From contig NZ_FOUZ01000006.1 of assembly GCF_900115015.1 (NCBI RefSeq), positions 157,634 through 221,633 of the forward strand: a DNA stretch of 64,000 bases, read 5' to 3'. Numbering within the stretch: the stretch's first letter is position 1; each line of letters begins with the position of its first letter. Below, piece by piece: positions 1-8,013 of this stretch. The translations under genes were made by a program, and so were the position numbers. Origin of the DNA: Algoriella xinjiangensis (GTDB lineage: Bacteria; Bacteroidota; Bacteroidia; Flavobacteriales; Weeksellaceae). Below the pieces are notes generated by a model. That model was not told the DNA's origin and ran no database searches. It saw nothing but the letters and a program-made list of their open reading frames with translations.

Positions 1-1100
1 ATAACTCGTATATTTTTATCTCCATCGCCAGAACCTAAATTAGCACTTGAATATGCTTTTTCATTGTACATTGGGTTTTCTACAGAAGTTGGTACCAAAC
101 GACCATCATACAATGTTTCTCCCCTAAAAATGATTGTTGCATCACGACGAATTGCATCTCCTTCTGCATTAAAAGCATCTAATAAATTTTGAGAAGGAAC
201 ATTAAATCCCCAACCCCAACCACCAGTACCTCGAGCACCTTGGGTTTCTGAATATTGTTGTACACCATGTGCTACAGCCGTACCTCTGGCCTGAATTTCG
301 AAAAGAGATTCTTTTCCATTTTCAGTTTCTACACGCCAAGTTGTTGCATAATCGGCTTCTAAATCATATTGACCAGAATTAATGACCGTTGTAGCCATAT
401 CGTATGCTTGCTGATTTTTACCTTGATATAAATATACTTTTGCTAATAAACCTTGAGCTGCTCCTTTTGTAGCACGGCCTAAGTCTTTTGCTGCATATTC
501 GCTTTTTAAAGGTAATTTAGAAATTGCATCTAATAAATCTTCTTCGATATAGGCATATACTTCTGCTTTTGGTTGACGAACAGAATATGTAGAAGCATCT
601 TCTAAATCTTGTATTACAACGTCTCCAAACATGCGAACTAAATAAAAGTAAGATAATGCTCGCAAAAATTTTGCTTCGCCAATTAATCTACTCTTTTCTG
701 TATCTGTAATTGTAGATTCTGTTGTATATTTTATAGAATAAGAAGATCTTCCTATTGTTTTATAAAATTTTGTCCACATTGCTTCTACTGAACCAGTTGT
801 AGAACTATGCAACAATTCGTCTAAATCTCTTTTATCTCCTCCATTATCTGTAGATGAGCTTCCTTTGTCTGCATTATCTGAAATCATTTCGGTAACACCT
901 AACCAAGAAAATGCATAATCCCAATCTGTAAACATACCATAAATTCCGTTTACATATTTTTCTGGTGATTGAGTTGCTTGATCATCTATTGCAATATTTT
1001 CCTCAGAAGCTATATCTAAAAATTCATTAGAGCAAGAAGAAAAGACTGTAAAAGATGAGAAAGCTGTAAAAATTGCTATTTTAACTATATTTTTTTTCAT
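1..1100 (-). CDS. SusD/RagB-family nutrient-binding outer membrane lipoprotein (partial)
   Basis: The surface lipoprotein of a SusC/SusD uptake pair, which captures glycan or peptide ligands over the SusC barrel. About 366 codons are visible from the ATG at 1100; the frame is still open at base 1, so the C-terminus (roughly the last quarter to third of a usual 480-550 residue protein) lies outside the window. The N-terminus is a lipoprotein signal with the lipobox ending at Cys23, followed by NEFLD, and a SusD-like helical sequence with aromatic stretches (YGMFTDWDYAF). It starts 18 nt after the susC stop, so the two are co-transcribed. The substrate cannot be told from the sequence. Confidence 0.88.
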   Translation of the reverse strand, partial: MKKNIVKIAIFTAFSSFTVFSSCSNEFLDIASEENIAIDDQATQSPEKYVNGIYGMFTDWDYAFSWLGVTEMISDNADKGSSSTDNGGDKRDLDELLHSSTTGSVEAMWTKFYKTIGRSSYSIKYTTESTITDTEKSRLIGEAKFLRALSYFYLVRMFGDVVIQDLEDASTYSVRQPKAEVYAYIEEDLLDAISKLPLKSEYAAKDLGRATKGAAQGLLAKVYLYQGKNQQAYDMATTVINSGQYDLEADYATTWRVETENGKESLFEIQARGTAVAHGVQQYSETQGARGTGGWGWGFNVPSQNLLDAFNAEGDAIRRDATIIFRGETLYDGRLVPTSVENPMYNEKAYSSANLGSGDGDKNIRV

Positions 1101-1118
1101 TTTATTAAAGTTTAAAGA

Positions 1119-4052
1119 TTAGAATTCTACATTTAATCCTACTAAAAATGTTGTTACGTTTGGATAAGCTGAGAAATCCATTCCAGTTGTTCCGTAAGGA
1201 CTTCCATCGTAACGTTTACCTTTTTCATTATTTAGTGTTAATTCTGGTGTAAATCCTGAATATTTTGTAACAATGAAAACATTTTGTGCACTTACATATA
1301 ATCTTAGGTTTTTTACAAAATCTATTTTATCTCGGAAATTGTAACCTAAAGTAATATTGCTTAAACGGAAATAATCTCCTTTTTCTAAGTAATAAGACGA
1401 TGCAACTTGATCTCTTTCTGAACCAGGGTTTGTATTAGATGTTCCTGCACCCGTCCAACGATTATTAAATGTATCAACTGTTATATTTTCTCCACCTAAA
1501 CGCGTGTTTTTGATTCCGTTGTAAATTTTATTTCCACCAGCGCCATAACCACTAATATTAAGGTCAAAGTTTTTATAATCTAAATTGATATTAATTCCGT
1601 AATTAAACTTTGGAATGTATGATCCCATAAATTTTTTATCGCGATCATCAATTACACCATCTCCATTTTGATCTTTGTAACGTAAATGTCCTGGACGTGC
1701 ACTGGAAAGATGCGCATTGTTATCAATATCGGTTTGTGTTTGCCAAACGCCTTCTACTTCATATAACCAAAAAGAACCTAATGGTTGACCAGCTTCAAGA
1801 CGTTTTGCAATTTGTCCGTTACCTAAAGACCCTCCTGTCATACCTGCATAACCTGGTTTAACATAAGTTACTTCGTTTTCATTGTAATTAAAATTTCCAC
1901 CAATTGAATAACGTAATCCGCCTGAGGTTTCATTGTTATAGTTTAAAGCAATCTCAAATCCTTTGTTTACAACTTCTGCTGCATGATCAACAAAATTTTT
2001 ATCATAAGGAGAAGATAAAATCTGATTAATACTTAAAATTGCATTTTTAGTGGTTTTGTTATAATAATCTAAATTACCTGTAACTTTTCCTTTAAACAAT
2101 TCAAAATCTAAACCCGTACTCCATTCCTCTACTATTTCCCAAGAAACATCATAAGCAGGTGAACCTACATAAGCTCCGAAAACAAGATCTTGACCTGGTC
2201 CGAAAACATAATTTGCATTATCACTTCCTGTAGCTGTAGTAATTGTAGTATAATTATAAGGTACATCAGCATTACCTAAACGTCCCCAACCTCCACGAAG
2301 TTTTAAGAATGAAATTGTATTACTATCCTTTAAAAATTCTTCGTTTGAGATATTCCAAGCAACAGAAGCTGATGGAAAAGTTCCCCAATATTGTTGATTG
2401 TTCTTAAATTGACTTGAACCATCACGTCTAATAATACCAGAAACATAATATTTGTTTGCATAATTATACTGTAAACGTGCAAAATATGATGCGTAAGCAA
2501 CAGGTGTATAATTATTTTGATCTATTGATGCTTCATAATCTCCTGAAGCATGGTGAACAGACCAATATTGTTCTTTATCAGGCACATCATAAACTGTTGT
2601 ATTTGAAAATTCTCCAATTCCTGTTTTTTCAGCAGAAACACCTGCAACAACATTAAATGAGTGATCTCCGAATTTGCGATCAAATGTCACAAAATTTTCC
2701 CAAGACCATCTAAATGTTTCAATATTGTTAAGGTTTAACGAATTATTCATATACGTTCCACTTGTAGGGTTTGCTGCTTTTAAACCTTCAAATTCTGAAG
2801 CGGTTCTAATTGGATTACCAGCAATCCATTTTTCTTTTATTGGATTATATTCTCTGTATTTATACCAATATTTAGTAGCTCCTGTTCTTGAAGTAATTGT
2901 TAATCCTTTTGTTAACTTTAATTCTGCCTCGATATTTCCTTGAATTGTCGTTGTATTGATTTTTTGATTGTCATAAAACAACGTCGCCATAGGATTACCG
3001 TGCGAATTTAAATTACTTGTAACCTCACCTGCATTTGCTACATAAGTAACTTCGCCCGTTGTTGTATTAAAAATTGGTAACCCCCAACGTCCATTCTCAT
3101 ATTTTACAGGAACTAAAGGAGATTGACGATAAGCAACATCAAAAGCACCATAAGGCTTTGGAATTTCTCTTGAAAAAGTAGCACTTACACTCTGCTTGAT
3201 TTTAAGTTTACCATCAAACAATTTGTAATCGTTATTACTACGAATAGATGTTCTTTTAAAATTATTTCCTTCTAAAATTCCTTTTTCTTCAAAGTTATTA
3301 ACACTAAACATGTAATTAATACTTTCTCCAGCTCCTGATAACGAGACATTATTGCTAATAATTTGCCCAGTAGTTAACATTTCGTCAAACCAATCAGTAT
3401 TATATTTTTGATTTGTAGAAATTAGTGATCCGCCAGTTGCCTTACGTTGTTCATTAAAATAAGTAATATATTGATTGGCATCTGCCATTTCAACCATATT
3501 CATAGTATTTCTTACACCGAAATAAGTGTCGTAATTTACTTTTAGCTTACCAGTTTTACCACGTTTAGTTGTAATTACAACAACTCCATTAGCACCACGT
3601 ACACCGTAAATAGCAGAAGATGCTGCATCTTTTAAAACATCAATTTTATCAATATCACTTGGATTGATATTTGCAATATTTGGCACAATTAAACCATCAA
3701 CTACATATAAAGGAGCTTTACCTCCTAATGCGGTTCCCATTCCTCTTACCAAAACTGTTGGTGTTCCACCAGGAGTATCAGTATTTATAATATTAACACC
3801 TGCTAATTTACCTTGTAACGACTGCATTGCAGTGGTACTGGCGATTTGCATAATGTCTTTCGAATTTGCTGATGATACAGCTGATGTCAAATCTGATTTC
3901 TTTACAGACCCATAACCTATCACAACTGCTTGATTTAATATGATAGAATCACTTGCAAAAGGATCAGCTTCAACTTGTATAGAATCATTCGTAACTTGGG
4001 CATTTATACTTAAAGACCCGAGAATAAATAATGGAAAAAAATATTTTTTCAT
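1119..4052 (-). CDS. SusC/RagA-family TonB-linked outer membrane transporter
   Basis: A 977-residue TonB-dependent barrel that imports the ligand bound by the SusD partner. There is a signal peptide (residues 1 to about 18, ending NAQ), then a TonB-box-like segment (AVVIGYGSVKKSDLTSAVS), a plug domain with YVVDGLIVPNIANINPSDID and IYGVRGANGVVVITTKRG, and a barrel ending in an aromatic/charged NVEF. It is odd that only about 20 residues separate the signal peptide from the TonB box: the carboxypeptidase-regulatory-like N-terminal domain usual in SusC proteins is missing. It is transcribed ahead of susD and downstream of the regulator at 4229. A candidate promoter lies at 4076-4083. Confidence 0.93.
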   Translation of the reverse strand: MKKYFFPLFILGSLSINAQVTNDSIQVEADPFASDSIILNQAVVIGYGSVKKSDLTSAVSSANSKDIMQIASTTAMQSLQGKLAGVNIINTDTPGGTPTVLVRGMGTALGGKAPLYVVDGLIVPNIANINPSDIDKIDVLKDAASSAIYGVRGANGVVVITTKRGKTGKLKVNYDTYFGVRNTMNMVEMADANQYITYFNEQRKATGGSLISTNQKYNTDWFDEMLTTGQIISNNVSLSGAGESINYMFSVNNFEEKGILEGNNFKRTSIRSNNDYKLFDGKLKIKQSVSATFSREIPKPYGAFDVAYRQSPLVPVKYENGRWGLPIFNTTTGEVTYVANAGEVTSNLNSHGNPMATLFYDNQKINTTTIQGNIEAELKLTKGLTITSRTGATKYWYKYREYNPIKEKWIAGNPIRTASEFEGLKAANPTSGTYMNNSLNLNNIETFRWSWENFVTFDRKFGDHSFNVVAGVSAEKTGIGEFSNTTVYDVPDKEQYWSVHHASGDYEASIDQNNYTPVAYASYFARLQYNYANKYYVSGIIRRDGSSQFKNNQQYWGTFPSASVAWNISNEEFLKDSNTISFLKLRGGWGRLGNADVPYNYTTITTATGSDNANYVFGPGQDLVFGAYVGSPAYDVSWEIVEEWSTGLDFELFKGKVTGNLDYYNKTTKNAILSINQILSSPYDKNFVDHAAEVVNKGFEIALNYNNETSGGLRYSIGGNFNYNENEVTYVKPGYAGMTGGSLGNGQIAKRLEAGQPLGSFWLYEVEGVWQTQTDIDNNAHLSSARPGHLRYKDQNGDGVIDDRDKKFMGSYIPKFNYGININLDYKNFDLNISGYGAGGNKIYNGIKNTRLGGENITVDTFNNRWTGAGTSNTNPGSERDQVASSYYLEKGDYFRLSNITLGYNFRDKIDFVKNLRLYVSAQNVFIVTKYSGFTPELTLNNEKGKRYDGSPYGTTGMDFSAYPNVTTFLVGLNVEF

Positions 4053-4075
4053 TTTATTTCAATAAATGGTTATTT

Positions 4076-4100
4076 CAAAAATAGCATCATTTAACACTTG
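4076..4100 (-). promoter_or_regulatory. Candidate susC promoter (Bacteroidota type)
   Basis: Read on the minus strand, TATTTTTG (4083-4076) fits the Bacteroidota -7 consensus TAnnTTTG and lies 24 nt before the susC ATG. A TTG sits 22 nt further upstream (4100-4098) as a plausible -33 element. That TTG falls inside the 5-5-5 palindrome ACTTG-ATTAA-CAAGT (4096-4110), which makes the palindrome a candidate operator, possibly for the regulator encoded just upstream. Confidence 0.45.
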
Positions 4101-4110
4101 ATTAACAAGT

Positions 4111-4133
4111 AAAAAAGTGTACAAAATACACTT
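4111..4133 (-). terminator. Probable intrinsic terminator after the propeller regulator
   Basis: A perfect inverted repeat AAGTGTA-N5-TACACTT lies at 4115-4133, followed on the minus strand by a run of T. It is placed 96 nt after the stop of the gene ending at 4229. The stem is AT-rich and therefore weak, and it could alternatively be an operator of the susC promoter next to it. Confidence 0.45.
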
Positions 4134-4228
4134 CCGGAATATTAAAATTTAAAATATTGATAATTAAATAGTTAGTTTTATTAACTTTTTATTTTGATGT
4201 AGTCATGATGTGATTAATTTTCTGAATT

Positions 4229-6949
4229 TTAAAAATTAATCATATACTTATTTAAGTTAATTTCTGATGAAATATGCATTTTTTTTCTTAACCTATATCG
4301 TTGTAGTTCTACCGAGCGATAATTAAGATGCATTAATGGTGCTATTTCTTTAGTCGATAAATTCATGCGTAAGAAAACACAAAGCTTCAAATCTTTAGCA
4401 GATAATTCTGTGTATTCTTCTGATAATCTTTTGATAAAATCTTGGTGAATTTCCTGAATATTCAGTTCAAAACTCTCCCATTCGTTCTTATTATAACTAT
4501 ATGACGAAAACGTTTTCTCAAATTTTTTCTTCAATTTTTTACTTTCATCATTTGCGTCTAATTGATTAAATAACTGATTAACTTCTGTAATCAATGTGCG
4601 TTGATTAGCCAATATTAATGCCTGCGCAGCCAATTCTGTTGATTTAGATTGTAATGAGTTTTCTAATAAATCTTTCTCTTTTCTGTGTGTAAATTCTTTT
4701 AACTCTTGCTTATGTTTCAATTCCAAAAGATTCAATTCGTATTCAAATGCTTTTTGTTTAATCTTGAAACGTTGTTTAATTTTAAATCTATTGTATTGAT
4801 AAAAAGAAAAAATCGCACCTAAAACAACTAAAGTATATAGGATAATCATTACAGTAGATAAGTACCATATTTTCTTAACGCGAAAATCAAAATGATTCAA
4901 TTTTTTAAAATCTCCATCTTTCAATGTATAAATTTTTAAATCATATTTTCCACTTTCTAATTGCTTATAATTGATAATTGGAGAATTTAAGGGTAAAATT
5001 TTTGAATCATTTAATTGATAAAACAATTGATAATTAGAAAAATCATCATTTAAGATTGAGACATAAAAATCAATATAATTGTTAGAATATTCAATTTTTG
5101 GATCATTTTCGAGTATATTTTGGTTAATTTTTGCGATTATTTTAACGCGAGGTAAATCTCTTTTTATTGAATTTAAATCGTATTTCAAAATACCATTCTC
5201 TAAATTTAGATAAAGAAATTGTCCGTTGATTTTTCCGATTAAATTATCGTCAACCAACTTACCATCGTACAATTTTTTAGGAATTAAATAATGAATTAAC
5301 GTGTTATTTTCTATTTTAGAATAATATAAAATATTGTCGGCTTCTACCAAAAACATATTATCGCCTAATTGTCTTATTCGGCTAATATTTTTTAGTTTAG
5401 AGTTTAATTTTAACTCCGTAAACTTATTCGATTTTGTATCAAAATTAACCAACGTTTGATTATCAATTAAGATATAAACCATCTCATTTTCACAGATAAT
5501 TTGAGGATTAACCAAAGATTTATTTGCATATTTTATTTCAATTGCAGTGTTTTTTGTACTATCAAAAAGAAATAAACCACCATTTTTCCCGATTCCTAAA
5601 ATATTTTTATTTACTACAATAAAATCTAAAATAGGCATTGATAAATTTGATATTTTCTTCGGATTATTCTGCGTTTCATTTGTAAATTGATAAATACCCG
5701 TAAACGAAGACTGATAAAAAAAATTCTCTTTTTTGAGCAATTTATATCCTCCGTTTATCGGTGAAATTTTCTGTAATAAATTACCATTATACAAATTAGT
5801 TCCCCAACTATCCGAAACAAAAACCTGATTATCAATATTCGTAACATTCCAAATCAAGCCTTTTTCTATTAAAGTATTGGTTTCATTTTGTGTGATAGAG
5901 TAGTTATAAAAACCATGATTTGTCCCAATTAACAAGTTATTTTTATAAAAATCGAATGTAAATACATTTCCCAAATGACCGTTGAAATCGTAAAGTAATT
6001 GAGTTTTATTTTTCAATTCAATCTTAGAAATTCCTTTATCAGTTCCAATCCAAGCATTTCCTTTTTGATCAATTTTTATATTTTGAACCGTATTACTAAT
6101 TAAACCTAGATTTTGATTGTAATTTTTGTAGGTTTTATGTGTTAAATCGTACACATAAATTCCGTTATTAGACGTTCCGATGATTAAATTATCTTCGTAT
6201 TTAATCATTTTCAAAATCAGATTATTTTTTAGTAAATGATTAAATTTTTCATCAAATGCAGAGATTTTATTGTCTTTATTTAAAACAAAAATTCCTTCGG
6301 TTAAAGTTCCGATTAAAAAATTGCCTTTGTATTTCTCCAAACCATGCACAACAATCGGTTTATCCTTGTATACATCAAAACTCTTGATAAAATTACCGTT
6401 CGAAAATTCGTAAACTCCTTTCGAAATCGTTGTAGCATACAATTTATCGTCAACAACGTAGACATAAGACGACAAAGACGGCAGTTTATAACGTTTTACT
6501 TGATTACCATCAAACTCAAAAAGATAATTAAAAGACTGAAAATAAATACTTTTTTTGTGGTAGAAAATCTTCCAAATTTCCTCTTGTTCAGTTCCTTTAA
6601 AACTATTATACTGATCTGAAATTGAGGTATATTTTTGCTTACCATTTTCTAGTTTCCAATATCCAAAATTATTAAACGAACCTGTATAAATAACGTTATT
6701 GATTGAAATAATAGAACGAATAATCGCCAAACTATTGGTCGGAATTTTTTCCCAAAAATTACCGTCATATTTTAAAATATTACGATTATTGGCAAAATAA
6801 ATAATTCCTTTTTCCTTATTTTCTGTAATATCCCAAATCGGCGATTCGCCAAGATATTCGCTTTTTGAATAATTTGTAATGATTGGCGCAAATGATTGCG
6901 AAAAAAGTTGGTTGGAAATTAGTATAAAAAATAATAAATAAAACTTCAT
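4229..6949 (-). CDS. Membrane-tethered two-component-propeller/Y_Y_Y regulator with LuxR-type HTH
   Basis: A 906-residue one-protein sensor and transcription factor. In order it has a signal peptide (to about residue 18), a large periplasmic beta-propeller region made of regulator-propeller repeats (for example KGNAWIGTDKGISKI), a Y_Y_Y-like beta domain (about 610-690), one membrane helix (about 695-717), a coiled coil (about 720-800) and a C-terminal helix-turn-helix (about 850-895; SAKDLKLCVFLRMNLSTKEIA then RSVELQRYRLRKKM). There is no histidine kinase or receiver domain, unlike hybrid two-component systems. It lies directly upstream of susC on the same strand, so it most likely controls the susCD pair; the ligand is unknown. 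Confidence 0.85.
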   Translation of the reverse strand: MKFYLLFFILISNQLFSQSFAPIITNYSKSEYLGESPIWDITENKEKGIIYFANNRNILKYDGNFWEKIPTNSLAIIRSIISINNVIYTGSFNNFGYWKLENGKQKYTSISDQYNSFKGTEQEEIWKIFYHKKSIYFQSFNYLFEFDGNQVKRYKLPSLSSYVYVVDDKLYATTISKGVYEFSNGNFIKSFDVYKDKPIVVHGLEKYKGNFLIGTLTEGIFVLNKDNKISAFDEKFNHLLKNNLILKMIKYEDNLIIGTSNNGIYVYDLTHKTYKNYNQNLGLISNTVQNIKIDQKGNAWIGTDKGISKIELKNKTQLLYDFNGHLGNVFTFDFYKNNLLIGTNHGFYNYSITQNETNTLIEKGLIWNVTNIDNQVFVSDSWGTNLYNGNLLQKISPINGGYKLLKKENFFYQSSFTGIYQFTNETQNNPKKISNLSMPILDFIVVNKNILGIGKNGGLFLFDSTKNTAIEIKYANKSLVNPQIICENEMVYILIDNQTLVNFDTKSNKFTELKLNSKLKNISRIRQLGDNMFLVEADNILYYSKIENNTLIHYLIPKKLYDGKLVDDNLIGKINGQFLYLNLENGILKYDLNSIKRDLPRVKIIAKINQNILENDPKIEYSNNYIDFYVSILNDDFSNYQLFYQLNDSKILPLNSPIINYKQLESGKYDLKIYTLKDGDFKKLNHFDFRVKKIWYLSTVMIILYTLVVLGAIFSFYQYNRFKIKQRFKIKQKAFEYELNLLELKHKQELKEFTHRKEKDLLENSLQSKSTELAAQALILANQRTLITEVNQLFNQLDANDESKKLKKKFEKTFSSYSYNKNEWESFELNIQEIHQDFIKRLSEEYTELSAKDLKLCVFLRMNLSTKEIAPLMHLNYRSVELQRYRLRKKMHISSEINLNKYMINF

Positions 6950-6961
6950 ATTAATAGATAC

Positions 6962-6989
6962 AAAAAAAGACTGCTAAAAAACAGTCTTT
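6962..6989 (-). terminator. Intrinsic terminator of lipB
   Basis: Stem AAAGACTG / CAGTCTTT with an 8-nt loop, followed on the minus strand by seven T. It lies 28 nt after the lipB stop. Confidence 0.75.
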
Positions 6990-7017
6990 AAAATTAATTT
7001 ATATTTTCGAGATAATA

Positions 7018-7731
7018 TTATTTTATTTCTACATCAAAAACATCCATAAAATGTTTTTTTGCATGTGCTTTAATTTCGTTCATATCAATCTGAAAACCAA
7101 GCTCTCTATCTAAAGAAGTCACCGCTTTGTCTTGAATTCCACAAGGAACAATGTACTCAAAATAACGTAAATCTGTATTTACATTCAACGCAAAACCGTG
7201 CATTGTAATCCAACGAGAAGCTTTAACACCCATTGCGCAAATTTTACGTGCAAATGGTTTTCCGGGATCTAACCAAACACCTGTTTCTCCTTTAGAACGT
7301 TCTCCTTTTAGACCATATTCTGCAATTGTTTTAATAATTACTTCTTCCAAATTGCGCATATACAAATGAATATCTGGCTTAAAAGTATCTAAATCAATAA
7401 TAGGATAACCAATCAATTGTTGTGGTCCGTGATAGGTAATATCTCCTCCTCTATTCGTCTTAACAAATGTGGCATTTATCTCGTTTAATTTATCGCTAGA
7501 AGCTAACATATTTTCCAAATGTCCACTTTTACCAAGCGTATAAACGTGCGGATGTTCTACAAATAAAAGATGATTAGTTGTCGTTTTAAAATCAGATTTT
7601 CCTTCCTTTTCTTGTGCGCGGTTATATTGTTTGATGGCGATATTATCTGCTAAAAGAGATTCTTGATAATCCCAAATTTCTTGGTAATCTCTATCAATTC
7701 CTAAATCTTGAAATTTTACAACTTGTTTCAT
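7018..7731 (-). CDS. lipB: Octanoyltransferase LipB
   Basis: It transfers octanoate from octanoyl-ACP to lipoyl domains, the first step of endogenous lipoate attachment in the cytoplasm. The 237-residue product has all family signatures: RGGDITYHGPQQLIGYP (94-110), the catalytic lysine in GVKASRW (Lys170), MHGFALNVN, and the catalytic cysteine in PCGI (Cys197). The length is normal for the family. It is a single-gene unit with an ATG start and its own terminator at 6962-6989. Confidence 0.96.
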   Translation of the reverse strand: MKQVVKFQDLGIDRDYQEIWDYQESLLADNIAIKQYNRAQEKEGKSDFKTTTNHLLFVEHPHVYTLGKSGHLENMLASSDKLNEINATFVKTNRGGDITYHGPQQLIGYPIIDLDTFKPDIHLYMRNLEEVIIKTIAEYGLKGERSKGETGVWLDPGKPFARKICAMGVKASRWITMHGFALNVNTDLRYFEYIVPCGIQDKAVTSLDRELGFQIDMNEIKAHAKKHFMDVFDVEIK

Positions 7732-7963
7732 TTTACAATGTGTTTCGAGTTGCGAATTTACAAAGAAAGCTGCTTATATAAAGATTGGCTGCGGTATATT
7801 TTTAATATCATTAACATATATCCTTTTTGATTTTAAACTTTAATAGAAGATTGAAAGACAAAAAATAGTACAAAAACTCAATTACTATAAAATAAATTGA
7901 TAAACTGAGATAAAAATCACTAAAAATATTGATTATAACCTTTCAACTACACAACGAAACCTT

Positions 7964-7971
7964 TATCTTTG
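7964..7971 (+). promoter_or_regulatory. Candidate -7 element for the S46 peptidase gene
   Basis: TATCTTTG matches the Bacteroidota TAnnTTTG box, 42 nt before the ATG at 8014. I see no clear -33 TTTG. The 282-nt gap from 7732 to 8013 holds nothing else that I recognise. Confidence 0.4.
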
Positions 7972-8013
7972 GTTTTTTAGAAATCGATAAAAACTAATTA
8001 ATCAGAATAAAGA

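Noticed and set aside
2456..3915. Plus-strand open frames of 66, 89 and 83 codons opposite susC
   Set aside because: They lie fully inside the strongly supported susC frame, have no family resemblance and reflect antisense codon structure.
4111..4133. 7-5-7 inverted repeat as the operator of susC
   Set aside because: It is followed by a T run on the minus strand and lies upstream of the predicted promoter, so a terminator is the simpler reading; the operator idea is kept for the neighbouring palindrome at 4096-4110.
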